A DNA stretch of 64,000 bases from Chenopodium formosanum (GCA_024500155.1 CM044880.1:11862879-11926878); one strand, 5' to 3'. Positions 1-12,136 are shown, counted from the first letter of the stretch. Notes: generated by a model from the sequence alone, not told the origin. Numbers and translations: made by a program.

Positions 1-258
1 GAGAGGGTAGTAGGGTAAGTAGGGATATTGGGCCTCATTAAATTAATGGGTCAATTAAGAAAGTAAACTGGGTTTGGTTTGTTTGTTGGACATAAATTAT
101 AGAAGGAAGGTTCATAAAAAGTTCTTTGTAATAAAATCGTTTATCAACCCCAAAAATAATTTGAAACTTTTGAAATTAAATTCCGGAAAAATACAAGTAA
201 ATATTATAAATAATATATAATTTCATTTATAATATATTTTAAAATATGGGGGATTACA
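1..258. mobile_element. Right end of a long LTR, cut by the window edge
   Basis: This stretch aligns by eye along its whole length with the last ~250 bp of the complete solo LTR at 13923-16613. Both share the run of motifs around 'agggtaagtag', 'ttcataaaa' and 'cggaaaaatacaa', and both end in GGATTACA or AGATTACA. The left side is outside the window, so the element could be a solo LTR or part of a full element. It abuts the LINE fragment that starts at about 259, which suggests it was inserted into that LINE. Confidence 0.75.
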
Positions 259-600
259 AAAATAGATCTGCAAAAGACTCGTGGGGGCTTCAGCAATCAG
301 AGCACCAAACTCACTATAATTCCAAATATTCAGGGCATGCTTGCAGTAGAAAAGAGAATGGATTCACACTTGAGTTGCGAATGTGACGTCTATACAAAAC
401 ATCCAAAGTACCCAACGATCCTTTGCAGGCACGCCACACAAAATGGTGCAGCTTTGGGGGTCCTCCTAAACTCCAAACCATTTTCCAGACATCCCTTTCC
501 CCATCACCATAATAAAGCTCCCACGTTCTCATATGCCCCAATCTTCCTTGCCAATAAGTTGAGCGCACACTATAGATACCGGAAACTAATAAAGCTTAAT
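259..600 (-). pseudogene. LINE (non-LTR retrotransposon) remnant, reverse-transcriptase zinc-binding region
   Basis: The minus-strand translation at 568-314 contains WKMVWSLGGPPKLHHFVWRA. This matches the pattern of the zinc-binding domain after plant LINE reverse transcriptases, in which a W-(K)-x-(I/V)-W core is followed by PPK and F(L/V)WRA. A second piece, reading LFYCKHALNIW in another frame at about 345-300, resembles the downstream 'LFxxCxxAxxxW' part of the same domain. The frame is broken and most of the element is missing. It is an old fragment bounded by the LTR end at 258 and the copia insertion at 643. Confidence 0.55.
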
Positions 601-647
601 TAGGCTATCCAAATGGACAAAATTTTACATTTCATTTTTTACGTTTT

Positions 648-906
648 TGAAGAAAGATTCAATCTTTATTTCATCATTCAGTGAAAATAACGACGCAGCC
701 AGAAATATTTCCTTGGTCCTGCCCTAGGAGGATTCTCACATTCATATTTATACCAACATTACACCATTCATAGTGTGACAGCACACCAAGCTAAAAGAAC
801 AAAAACAAGACAGCTAGAAAACTCTTATTTACAGAGTGTATTACACAAACAGACAAAAAACAAAAAAGGCTTATACACCCTGATATACTAAGGGTATATT
901 TCTACA
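648..906 (-). repeat. 3' LTR of the copia element (downstream in the element's sense)
   Basis: This 259-bp LTR begins tgaagaaagattc and ends tttctaca on the plus strand. It differs from the other LTR (5439-5697) at three bases: C/G in 'cgcagcSag', and two in 'aact[c/t]tt'-type positions near 821-823. It is followed by the polypurine tract. Confidence 0.95.
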
Positions 907-3900
907 CTCCCCCCTCAAGTTGGACTTGAGATAACATACCAAGTCCCAACTTGGAAGCAAGAAACCAGTGTTGGTTGCCAGGCAACGATTTAGTCATGAT
1001 GTCTGCAAGTTGAAGAGAAAACTTCACATGAGCTGTAGTTATTAGCCCCGCTTCAATGTTTTCACGAATGTAATAACAATCCACCTTAAGATGCTTGGTT
1101 CGCTCATGAAAAGCAGAGTTATGAGCAATGTACTATGGAGATTTGTTGTCACAGAAAAGTGTGACAGGTTGTTCAATGTGCTGCTCTAGATCTTCAAAGA
1201 CTCCAGTTACCCAAGCTACTTCACTTGTAGTTTGAGACATGCTTCTGAGCTCAGCTTCACATGAAGATTTGGACACAACCTTCTGTTTATTAGTCTTCCA
1301 TGATATTAGACATGATCCCAGAAAGACAAAGAATCCTGTTAAGGATCTCCCACTGTAAGCACAGCTTCCCCAGTCTGCATTAGAGAAAGCTGTCAAAACT
1401 TCATCACCTCTGCTTGGATAGAACAATCCAAGGTCAAGAGTTCCCTTCAAATATTTTACCACATGTAGAGCAGCCTGCATGTGAGGTTTCCTGGGGCAAC
1501 TCAAATACTGACTGAGTTGCTAGACAGAGTATGAAAGATCAGGCATAGAGAGATTCAAGTAGAGTAGTCTTCCAATTAGTCTTCGATAACTCTCTGGATC
1601 TTCCATCAGCTCACCTTCACCTGTAGATAGTTTAATCCCTTTTAGAAAGGGAAAGCTTGTTGTATTACAATCTCTCATACCACAATCCATAACAATGTTT
1701 GTGGCATATTTTCTCTGGTTAATCATGGTTCCTTGACTGCTTTTGGCAACTTCTATACCAAGAAAGTATCTGAGATGTCCCAGATCTTTTGTAGTGAAAA
1801 TTTCATTCAATCTCTTCTTAATATGCTCTATCATAGATTCATCATCTCCCGTGATCAAGAGATCATCAATATACACCAAAATGATACAAATTTTGTCATC
1901 GGTCCTTTTGTAAATAAAAGACTGAATTGTCTCTAACACATTGTTTGAAATTATGTTGTAGAAGAAATCCTTTCAACTCCAAATTTCATTGCCTTGAAGC
2001 TTGTTTCAACCCATATAGGCTTTTCTTCAGCTTGCAAACATTTCCTTCTTGTGAAGTGTGATATCCAGCAGGAATCTTCAAATAAACTTCTTCTTCTAAG
2101 TGCCCATGAAGAAAGGCATTGTTTATATCCAACTGGTGCAAATTCCAGTTTCTCAAGGTTGCAAGAGCAATCAATAATCTCACAGTAGCAAACTTTGCTA
2201 CCGGGGAAAAAGTTGATTTGTAATCCTTCCCCTTCACTTGCTTGTCCCCTCTAGCAACAAGCCTCGCCTTTAATCTCTGAATAGTCCCATCTGGATTGAA
2301 TTTCATCTTATACACCCACTTTGTGTCTATTGAAGCTCTACCCTCTGGAAGAAAGGATATTTGTCATGTATCATTCTTTTCTAGAGCTTCAATCTCTTCT
2401 TGCATTGCATCCACCCATTTAGAATCCTTACAAGCTTCATTATAACTTGTTGGCTCTTTCACACTCATCACATTGTTCAAGGATGCTACATATCCTTCAT
2501 CATAATATTCATGATTTTCAAGACTGGCCATCACTAAATTGGCTCCGGTCAAATTTTCTGCCTTTCCTTCTCCTTTTCTTGCCTTTTTCTCATCCATTAA
2601 GAATTCCTTGATTTTTTCTGGAATTCTCCTGTTTCTGTCTAATCTCTTCAGTTCATCATTACCCATCACTTGAGTTATTACTTCAGGTAATTGAACATTC
2701 TCTCCTTCTTGCTGCTCTTGATGGAGAATATCATCAGGCTCAATCTCTTGTTCTTCAGTTTCAATTTGAGGTGCATCAACCTCGTTCTGATCTCCTTGAA
2801 TTCTTCCATTCTCTTCTTCATCATTGATGAGAGAAATAGGCACACTTACTGGATTTTGATTATATTCAGTGATGTTTTGTTTGAAAGGAAAAATTCTTTC
2901 TTTGAATATTACATTCCTGCAAACAAATATTTTGTTAGTTTCCAAATCATACACTCTATATCCCTTCTGATTGCTAGGATATCCCAGCAAGATACACCTG
3001 GTTCCCTTTGATGCAAATTTATCACCTTTTTAGTGTGAATTACTTGCATAACAAAGACACCCGATCACCCTCAAATGGCCGTAATCCGGTTTTCTTTTCA
3101 TAAGTCTTTCAAATGGTGTTTTCCACTTCAATATAGCAGTAGGAAGCATGTTAATGATATGAGTTGCAGCAAGCACACATTCTGCCCAAAATTTCTTTGG
3201 CAAACCAGCATGTATCCTCATAGCTCTAGCTGTTTCTATGAGGTGTCTATGCTTTCTTTCAACTCTCCCATTTTGCTGGGGGTTTCCTGCTACACTTCTC
3301 TGGTGTACAATTCCTTTCTTTGCAAATATAGAAGAACATTCTGCTTGCAATATCTCTGTTCCATTGTCACTTCTAACAACTTTCACAGATGTCTTGAAGT
3401 GATTTTCTACATAGGCAAAGAAAGCACTTAGAATATCTTTCACTTGCTCCTTACTATGAAGCAAGTGAGTCCAGGTAACTCTTGAGTGTTCATCAAGAAT
3501 TATCAAGAAATATCTTCCACCTGTCAAAGCTGGAACTCTATAAGCTCCCCACAAATCTATATGTAATAAATCAAACACATTTTCTACCATTGAATGACTA
3601 ATAGGAAAAGGAAGTTTATGATGATTTGCCAAACAACAGGTATCACAAAAGAAATCATTCAAACTCTTACAATCACAAAATGGCAAATTTTTTATCTTAG
3701 ATAAGGATCCATGTCCTAATCTTTGATGCATCAAGTTCAATTGTTGTTCTGTATTACAGTTCAAAACAGAATTATTACATTCCACCAAAACTCCTTTATC
3801 CTTTTGTAATTCTCCTCTTCTGCATTCTCCATTTTCTTCTTCAGTCAATAGCTTGTAAAGACCACCTATCTTTCTTCCTGTTCCAACAGCCTTCCCACTA

Positions 3901-5342
3901 GAAGGGTCCTGAAAAGTACACTCACTATTAGTGAATATCACTTTCAGCTTTGCTTGCTCCATTAGTCTGCTCACATATAGCAGATTATGTCTAAATTCAG
4001 GTATGTGCAATACATTCCTCAAAGTTATACCAGGGTTCAAGATTACAGTCCCCATTTCCTTCACAGATTTTATGGTTCCATCTGGAAGTCCTACAGATAC
4101 AAGCTTCTTTAAACTCCTTATCTCACTAAAAAGATCTTTACTACATGCCATGTGATCTGAAGCTCCTGAATTTATAATCCAGGATTTTTTTCCAAAAATT
4201 TCATAATAAGAGCAAGCATTATAGGAAGAGATTATACCTGCAAAATTGCTCAAATGAGAGGAACCATATCCATCTTGTTGCTTTCCATTCATTGCCTTAA
4301 GAACTTGCTGCACAACTGCACTGATCATCTCCTTTGAACCTTCACCTTCATCCAAGGGAGAATCTTGCATTTCTTCTTCTTTTGTTGCACTTACATTTGC
4401 AGCATGACTTGCTGTACCCTTTCCTTTGTTGGGATTCTTGAACCAGTCTGGATACCCACGTAGTTTGAAGCATCCTTCTTTCACATGCCCTCTCATCTTG
4501 CAATGTTCACAAAAATACTTCCTTTGCTTCTCTTCTTTAGTTTCTCTCTTCTGAAATCCTTTACCCTTACCATTGTGATTGTTGTGCTGAGAACTTCCAT
4601 TGAAGGGTTTACTTGCTGCCATTGCACTAGACTCCACCCCTGACTCCATTGTGCTGGAAATCTCCTTCTGTTTCTCAATTTGCTGAATCATGTGGTATGC
4701 CTTGTTTACAGATGGCAGAGGATCCATAGCAAGGATATTTCCTTTCATATTTTCATAGACTCCGTTTAAACCCATCAAGAAATCTATTACCTTGTTCTTT
4801 GCATCCCTTTCCACCAGTTTCTTTAGAACACTACAAGTGCACTTTGTCATGGCTCCACAACTACACTCAGGATATCCTTCACGATTACTTATCTCATCCC
4901 AATAGCTTCTAAGTTTTCCATAGTAATCTCCTACACTCATTTCATTTTGCTGCAAACCATTCACTTCCTTCTTTAACAAATACAATTGTGGTGCGTTTGT
5001 TTCACCATATCTCTCCAGTAATTCATCCCAAAATTCTTTAGCAGATTCACATATTAACATTTGTTCTGCTATCTTAGGTGTAACAGAAGCAGACAACCAG
5101 CATCTTATCATATAATCATTCCTAATCCATTTTCTAAAATCTTCATAACTAGCAGAAGGTTTTCTTACCTTTCCATCGATGAATCCAAGTTTGTTCTTGG
5201 CCCTTAGAGCCATCTTTACACTTCTGCTCCAGTTGAGGTAGTTGCTTCCATTGAAGATTATGCTACCCAGAACATTAGTCGAATGATCAGAACTACCTAA
5301 GTAGTAAGGATCACTATAAGGTATTACTGGTTTGTCACCCAT
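902..5342 (-). pseudogene. Disrupted copia gag-pol polyprotein
   Basis: The first open part (5342-3030, 770 aa) has a copia Gag N-terminus, a CX2CX4HX4C zinc knuckle (about residues 278-291) and the protease site. It then has integrase with H539, H544, C566 and C569, and the D596, D659, E695 triad. Later parts carry the reverse transcriptase YIDD motif (about 1870) and RNase H. The protease motif reads NSGA at residues 391-394 where the family has DSGA, so the catalytic aspartate is missing (codon AAT at 4170-4172). In-frame stops occur at 3030 (TAA), 2364 (TGA), 1986 (TGA), 1520 (TAG) and 1133 (TAG). A 1-nt frameshift lies near 1940. Downstream sequence stays recognisable in frame after each stop, so these are late point losses. 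Confidence 0.93.
907..918 (-). promoter_or_regulatory. Polypurine tract of the copia element
   Basis: On the minus strand this reads TTGAGGGGGGAG, directly next to the LTR terminus TGTAGA. This is the expected place and composition for the plus-strand primer of a plant copia element. Confidence 0.85.
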
Positions 5343-5426
5343 TTTGTGTTTGTTTTGGCTTGGATTGTTTAATTTTCAAGAAAGATTAAATTTTTCGTTT
5401 TTTTTTTCGATCCCACAACTTGGTGA

Positions 5427-5438
5427 GCTCTGATACCA
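5427..5438 (-). promoter_or_regulatory. Primer binding site for initiator-Met tRNA
   Basis: On the minus strand this reads TGGTATCAGAGC, directly adjacent to the 5' LTR. It is the classical complement to the 3' end of plant initiator methionine tRNA used by most copia elements. Confidence 0.95.
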
Positions 5439-5697
5439 TGAAGAAAGATTCAATCTTTATTTCATCATTCAGTGAAAATAACGACGCAGCGAGAAATATT
5501 TCCTTGGTCCTGCCCTAGGAGGATTCTCACATTCATATTTATACCAACATTACACCATTCATAGTGTGACAGCACACCAAGCTAAAAGAACAAAAACAAG
5601 ACAGCTAGAAAACTTTGATTTACAGAGTGTATTACACAAACAGACAAAAAACAAAAAAGGCTTATACACCCTGATATACTAAGGGTATATTTCTACA
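5439..5697 (-). repeat. 5' LTR of the copia element (upstream in the element's sense)
   Basis: This 259-bp LTR is the partner of 648-906. It ends TTCTACA at 5697 and is followed by the target duplication GTTTT. Confidence 0.95.
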
Positions 5698-5702
5698 GTT
5701 TT

Positions 5703-6285
5703 TTATTTCCTTAAGCCTTACAGTGTGTAGAATCAAGAATGCTAATCAATTAAAAATCTTGTTAATACGGAGTACCACCAAAAGTTCCACCACAATTCCA
5801 CAAGTATCTGAAATTACTGCAAACCCTCCAAAATGTCACCAAAGTTCTGTATCATCACAAAAGTTCAAAATTCTACAGCACCTTTTTAATGTACCACAAA
5901 AGCGCGAAATCAACTGAGTCTCTTGTCATTCAATAATTGAAATAGACAATAGAGATAGCAAAGCTATTGACAAAGTTCAGATGTAAAACTACCCATAGGG
6001 CTCCAATATTTTATATTAGCATTATCAGTCGACAAAATTGCACGTGCATTTCAACCATGTGCTTGTTCAGTACATGAATGAACCGACTCTAGTGAGCTTC
6101 GTCCTTAAAATAGAGGTAAAATCGTATATACATGAGTGCATCTAATAATCTATCTATGTCATATTTACATTCCATCATATTCTTACACAACAATACAACA
6201 TAATATCAATGTTACATATGCTTATAAGATGCCAAAAAAATGAGAAAAGTTTATGGTTTTCTCTTCTCAAGTACTGAATACTTTA
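5703..6285. other. Gene-free stretch, 3' flank of the RadA-like gene
   Basis: This is AT-rich sequence between the copia element and the RadA-like stop codon. Its right part is presumably the 3' UTR of that gene. I see no other element in it. Confidence 0.5.
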
Positions 6286-9200
6286 TCAATGACTAGCTTC
6301 TTTCATGTTCTTGCATCCCACTACCTGTAACCCTTCAAAGCCGAGAGCTGCTATGGCTTTTTCACCCGACTTTGAAACAATGCATGTTTTATATCCAAGT
6401 TTAGCCAAAGTATTAACCCTTTTTTCAATTCTCGAAACCTACAAAGAAGTTTTCGGTCAAAATATAGACTAACATAACATTCTAAGTTAAGAAGGGGGTG
6501 TGAATAAACAACAGACAATTTATGGAGCATTATATACAGGCTTAGAAAAATCAGTGGTCAACTGGTCATAGAGAAATAGATTATTTGAGATTATGTCACT
6601 TCCTCAATAGGGCAAGCATTTTTAATAAATTGTTGGAAATTTACTTCAGTTGCATATTTATATTGGCAAAAAAATAATTTGGCAAGAGCCTCATACTTAC
6701 CATTCGGAGTTCACCACCAAGGCCAATTTCTCCAATAAATGCTACATTATTTGGTAGAGGGAACTCCAGAAGACTGAAGAAGGCAAATGTAGATATGTTA
6801 CTTCGAATTTGATTACAAGAAAAGGATAGTTATAGTTTTTTGAGCAATATACACTTTAAAGAACTCACGAGTAAGGCATATATCACCAACCAAAAACCAA
6901 GACTCCTCACCAAGATGACAAGAAATAAAAAAAGACTCTAGAAAGAATATGAAAAGGCTGGACAACACAAGTCTCTAAAAGTGTAGTGGAGAGCCAAGAG
7001 AAATGGTTGGATAAGAGCTTAGAATCAGGTATAAGTACACTACTGCGGTCATACCAAACCTAGCAACATAGTTTTCTCTCTAAATGCCAGAAAATTTGGT
7101 AAGACAAATGAGCCAACAAAAAAAAAGAAACGGAAATTTCACCAAATGCCCCTGAGTAATTTTTTTATTCATCAAATACCCATCAAAACTTTCAAATTCA
7201 CCATATACCCTTCAACTAAACAAAAATGTCACCATATGCCCAAATTACTAACGGACGTTAACTCCGTTAGTCAATGAAAGTTAAAATCTGCCACGTGGCA
7301 GCTTCTTATAGGTTATTTTTAAAATTATTTTAATTTTAAAAAAAATTATCAAAAAATTAAAATTAAAATAAATAAAAACCCCACCCACCACAACCCGACC
7401 CTATCCCCGCCACCCGACCCTATCCCCGCCACCCTGAACAGTTGCATCGGCGCACGGAATTCGTCGATGACCCCCGCCCTTCAACGCGCCGGTGTCCGCA
7501 CCTTTTCCCCTACTCGCCGGCGTCCCTGTCCTTACCCTAAACCACCATGTCCCGTCCTTAAAAGCATTGTTTTTTTGCGGAAAAACCCTCCCCTTGCTCC
7601 CTCATCGCCGGCGTCCTAATCGCCTTCCCAGTGCCACATTTCCCCTTGAAACCCCTTCGCCGGCGGCAGCCCAACCCTCTCCCCCACGCTGCTACCCAGC
7701 TAAGTCGAAAACCACCACCTCGAAACATTAAAACCCCAAAATCGAAACCTAGGTTTTAGTTTTTGGGGTTTTTGATTTTGGGATTCGACGTGGTGGTTCA
7801 TCGGTTGGAGATGGCAGGGGGAGGGACATTTGGGTTTGGCGGCACGGGGAGGGGCGATATCGCTGACGCGAGGAGGGGATTTGGATGTCGACGGTGGTCA
7901 AGGAAAGGGAGGGATTTCCGAGGGAGATTTGCAAATCGGGGGAAGGGTGGTTGGGCAGCGTCGCCGACGCGAGGTGGCAGGGTAGAGTCGCCGGCACTAG
8001 ATGGCTGGGCAGAGTCGCCGGCGCGAGGTAGCTGGGCTGTGTTGCAGGCTTGGTGGTTCAAGGCAGGCTGGTGGTGGTGGTATTGTGCTGGTGGTTTGGG
8101 TGGGGTTGGGGTTGTTTTTTTTTTTATAAAAAAATTAAATAAATAATTGTTTTAAATTTAATTTAATTAATTGAAAAGACAACCAATAAGATACTGCCAC
8201 GTGGCGTACTTAACCCTAATGACAAACGGAGCTGACATCCGTTTGTCATTTGGGCATATGGTGACAATTTTATTAAATTGAAGGGTATATGGTGAATTTG
8301 AAAGTTTTGATGGGTATTTGGTGAATAAAAAAATTACTCAGGGGCATTTCATGAAATTTCCGAAAAAGAAAACATGCCTGCTGCAAATTGTCGCTGCCAC
8401 AGCAAGATCTCCTGCAGTTTCAGTGAGAGATACTCCACTAACAACATTAAGAAAAACACTCTACAAAAAAGAAGTTACATTAGCATATAGCACATACAGA
8501 GATGAAATTCTAACAGGTTACAATTACCATGAACTTACAACAGTTAAAAAAAACAAAAATGAATTATAACAAAACTATATCCAGAGTACCAGACTCTAGC
8601 TTGGAAATGAGTTCCACAACCAGCACATAGTAAAATCAGTAATACATTAATCATCAGGTAGGTACATGAAGCTAATATATTAGCATCATGTATGTTCTTT
8701 AAAACGGAACAATGGCTTGTACAAATTTAGAAACAATTAAATTGGACATCATGTGCCCATTGTTCTGTATCCACTGTCACTGATGAGCAAGCATAAAACA
8801 GTTTTTTAACAGTATGAGTTAAAATGGGTTATTTATTTGACTAACACCCTGTTTTTGACTTTTCTCTGATCCTTGTTAGTCTAGTGGTTTTCTAATCATA
8901 CAATGGGATTGATACTATTTGTTAAAAAATATAAAACTTTTAACAAGTCTCTTCGGTAGTTCATGAGTCTTGTGTAAATATAGTTCGAGTCTTGTGTACA
9001 TATAGTATGAGCATGGTGCTTCCGGAAATGCTTCTGACTTGAAGATCAGCTGCTCAACGGACGTATAGGCTTTTAGGCTACATTTCCTAATGGAGGAGAG
9101 GATCTAAGAAGTCCTACACTCCCTTGCAAGAATCCAGAAAACTAAAGACACATTGTAATCTTTTCAAATATACATATTGCTGATAACCTAGAGCTTTTTG

Positions 9201-11591
9201 GCATTTGGAGATGATCATAAAGGAAACGAAGGGAAACAGTGCTTTAGGTTGTTCGATTTAATTTGTATTGAAATAGATTTTCTGAATATTCCTTTCCTAC
9301 AGATTCCTACCTAATGAAAGAAAACTTTTCCTTTCTTTACTATCCATTCTACTCCATCAAAAAAGCAGATAGACCAATTCAAAGACGCTGCTGACAGTTG
9401 TTCAATGCATGGAACAAAATTCTCCATTGAACTAACCAATTGAAGAAGACCCTAATACTAAGTAATCAGTTAATATAGAACTTATACTCTTAAAAAAAGT
9501 TGCTGAAGCCAATGAACAGTGATGTAGAACTATTTATCATGGCTCTACATTAAACCACTAGTACCAATGTTTGATACTCGACACTCTGATATGGATATAA
9601 ACACTGGACATTTCCTGTATACAAATAAAAACATGCATAGTTTCCCTAATATAATCGAGTCTAATACCTGGGCATATACTCATGTCCAACATCACTAATT
9701 GATCAGATTAACATAAATGCAAATTGAAGTAGGCACAATATCTTTTCACAATATGCAATGAATTATGTTTTGGGACACTGCATGTTCTTGAAACATAATG
9801 CACCATTGACAAGATAATTATTATAAGATAATTTTTTATAATTATATAACAGGATATTATATTCTCCATTCTGATTGACATCATCTTAACAATATTATCC
9901 TGCAACCCTCCATTCATCATCCAACTATATCATACGAAGTATAATTTATAATTGAGAATTTTATGGATGCAGTATGGATCCTGACTGAGCTATGGTTGGT
10001 TGAAGATATATTTAGCCTTACCCCAACCTTATTTTTTTTTTAAAAAAAAAAGAGTGAACATGAAAAAGAATTTAAAAAGATGAAAGACTAAATATGAGAC
10101 TAAGACACTTTAGAGCTGCAGCATGAAGCGCAAGGGTAGTAGTGAAGAGAATGATTACATAGTCTTGCATTTTCAGTCCCGCTTGCTTTTTAAGAACCTG
10201 TAAACAAACGATGAAAGCATAAATAGTTCATCCATTGCACTCAATAAAATGAAAACATTCAACTACTTAATGTGTGGTGCTATCATCCTTCAAAAAAAAA
10301 AAAAAAAAAAAAAAATGTGTAGTGCTATCAACTTTCTACGCCATTATGTGTGAAACACTGAGTCTTCTACATAAATCCTACTTTTATCATGCCTGTCCCT
10401 AACCAAGTCACAATGAAATTCTTTGATAAAGTTTCTAAATAATCATCAAGTCATCAACTAATAGCTTTCTAAGTTAGCCAAACAAACTGATATTATCTTT
10501 GGTCAGATTAAGATACCCGGAAAGAAAAAAAAAATACACATCTAAAAAACATTCAATTCCTATAATAAGTGGCACCAGCATAAAATTGTGATCTGCCAAC
10601 AAACTAGTAACAGTTGTTATTTATGCTTTACACCCTGTTTTTTAGAAGATAAAACAGAGTTCTTCCCTAAATTAATGCTTCACAGCCCTTCACTGAAGCA
10701 TTTTTCAACAACTATACAGTGAACTAAATTGTATTAATCCAACTGTGAAAGTAACGTATGTTAAACACTACCCTAGGGCCTAGGGGTACAGATTCCAATA
10801 ATTTTCAAGTAGAAAGTCTTGAGGTTCATGGTACCAATCGAAAGCTTTTTAAGGAACTCATCGTGATATTTTCACAGAACATTCTGGAACCGCTATAGCC
10901 AAACAAAATCCAGGATATTTAACACTTGATGGAAATATAGACCTGCGGTCCAACGTTTAATGAGGTACCCCTTGTCTTAATTTCACTGTCCAATTTTTTT
11001 TTTTAATGAATCTTTTCTTGATTTAATACATCGTTACCAACTGCCAAAGAAAACCAAGTAACAAACTAACACCATCATGGTGATTATTGGATAAAACAAA
11101 TACTTCCTCCGCTTAATTACTAGTTTGCTTGCCTTTTCACGGTTTTTAATGCACAACTTTGATTACCAATTCTTTAACTACGTATATTACTACATTAAGA
11201 TTTGAGAGCTATAGTCAAAATTTCTAACCATTAATCAACGTACCATAACAAATTCTTTAACTAGTTTGATTACTATATTACAAGTACATTTGAGAGCTAT
11301 AGTCAAAATTTCCAAAGTTTGACACCCGAAAGAAAATGTTACAAATAACAGGGGGTAGTTATTCTAACCATTAATCAACGTACCATAACAAATAACTATA
11401 TTTACTATCAAAGGAAAGATACGCAGGAACTAGACATGTATTGCAGCAGCAAGTGAAGAATAAAATTGTTGTTAATAGACATAAAAGTTAAGGAAGATCT
11501 CAACCAAAAGACATACTGAAATAATCATATCAGCTCTGCTTGTCGAAACCCCATTAAGATGCTTGCCAATAGAGTCGGCTACACATAATGC
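6286..11591 (-). CDS. RadA-like DNA repair protein, C-terminal five exons only
   Basis: Five exons join in frame: 11591-11517, 10197-10159, 8460-8378, 6773-6701 and 6438-6286. Together they encode 140 residues and a stop. The product matches the C-terminal Lon-protease-like domain of RadA (Sms) proteins, as I know it from the plant organellar homologue. It includes SRADMIIS, VFLNVVSG, ETAGDLAVAA, FIGEIGLGGELR and a KRVNTLAKLGYKTCIV stretch, and ends CKNMKEASH. All splice borders are usable and reading phase is kept. One donor is GC (AG|GCATGT at 8377). RadA helps process recombination intermediates; the plant form is thought to act in organelles. The zinc finger, Walker A and KNRFG parts (roughly three quarters of the protein) are not visible upstream to 19,890. 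The gene is therefore either 5'-truncated or split by the transposon nest. Confidence 0.85.
7131..8362. mobile_element. MULE A: non-autonomous Mutator-like element in a RadA-like intron
   Basis: This 1,232-bp element has long terminal inverted repeats (left begins CGGAAATTTCACC, right ends GAAATTTCCG). A 9-bp target duplication AAAAAGAAA lies at 7122-7130 and 8363-8371. The size of the duplication points to the Mutator superfamily, although the flanks are A-rich, so the exact border is less certain. The terminal repeats contain the motif ACCAAATGCCC and variants at offsets 11, 41, 70 and 101, an array with a ~30-bp period. The interior (about 7380-8110) is GC-rich, C-rich on the left and G-rich on the right. 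It has open frames that look like low-complexity by-products, not genes. No transposase is present. Confidence 0.85.
8461..10158. other. RadA-like intron, no recognisable element
   Basis: This is AT-rich intron between the exons at 8378-8460 and 10159-10197. I see no coding segment or element with clear ends. Confidence 0.5.
10198..11516. repeat. RadA-like intron with a poly-A tract and interspersed direct repeats
   Basis: A run of about 23 A lies near 10291-10313. At 11101-11400 two phrases each occur twice: 'ttgagagctatagtcaaaat' (about 11202 and 11290) and 'ttctaaccattaatcaacg' (about 11220 and 11362). The block opens with a Stowaway-like 'tacttcctccg' and ends near 'agggggtagt', so it may be a rearranged MITE. 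Confidence 0.5.
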
Positions 11592-12136
11592 CTGTAAGTA
11601 GAAGTGGCATAAGAGTGTTGCAAAATCAAGACAAACATTTACCAGGCAACAGAAAATCAATTAATTTGAGTTGATGTCAGAAGGATAACTCAAGATGCTA
11701 CTTTGTCTTGATCCAGTTGGTTGTCTCTACTTTACAACTAAGTTTTCAGTCCGGTGATTCTAATTACATAGCAGCCTTGCAAACAACCCTTAGGCTATCC
11801 TATTGGTTATATGAAAAGAGAGACTTATAGGAAGGAACTGTAAGACCACTGTTAGACGAAACTCTTAAAAAGACAAAAATGTTGATCAGCTTGGCGGCAT
11901 CCTTGGTGGCTTTGGCTTATGATTTAATTGAATGGGCAATTTTAAATGTCATTTCCTTTTCCTCTCTTAGTGAATGTAACGTCAACAAATATCATTCTCT
12001 TCTTTAATCTTCATTCAAGATAGATTTTATTAAATTTGAATTTCCATAAAATAAGTTTTCTTGGAAATTATACGATGTTATTGTTATCTTGTGAAATGGA
12101 AAGTGTGTTAACTTTTGTTAGTTTCAAATTTATATA
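11592..12136. other. Gene-free stretch upstream of the truncated RadA-like gene
   Basis: I looked on the minus strand for the missing upstream RadA exon (the segment ending in a LIEVQ-like motif) and for a Walker A motif, and found neither. The composition is ordinary AT-rich plant intergenic or intron DNA. Confidence 0.5.

Larger units (their letters stand above)
648..5697 (-). mobile_element. Complete Ty1/copia LTR retrotransposon, inactivated
   Basis: This is a full-length element of 5,050 bp on the minus strand. Its LTRs are 259 bp each and start TG and end CA. A 5-bp target duplication GTTTT lies at 643-647 and 5698-5702. The internal order gag, protease, integrase, reverse transcriptase, RNase H is the copia order. 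The two LTRs differ at only three positions by eye, which suggests a recent insertion. The polyprotein frame nevertheless carries five premature stops, one frameshift and a lost protease aspartate, so the copy cannot be autonomous. It lies 3' of the RadA-like gene on the same strand. Confidence 0.95.

Noticed and set aside
7492..8146. Several open frames on both strands in the GC-rich interior of MULE A
   Set aside because: They overlap on opposite strands and are rich in proline, glycine and arginine. They contain no motif, and come from strand-biased GC-rich sequence.
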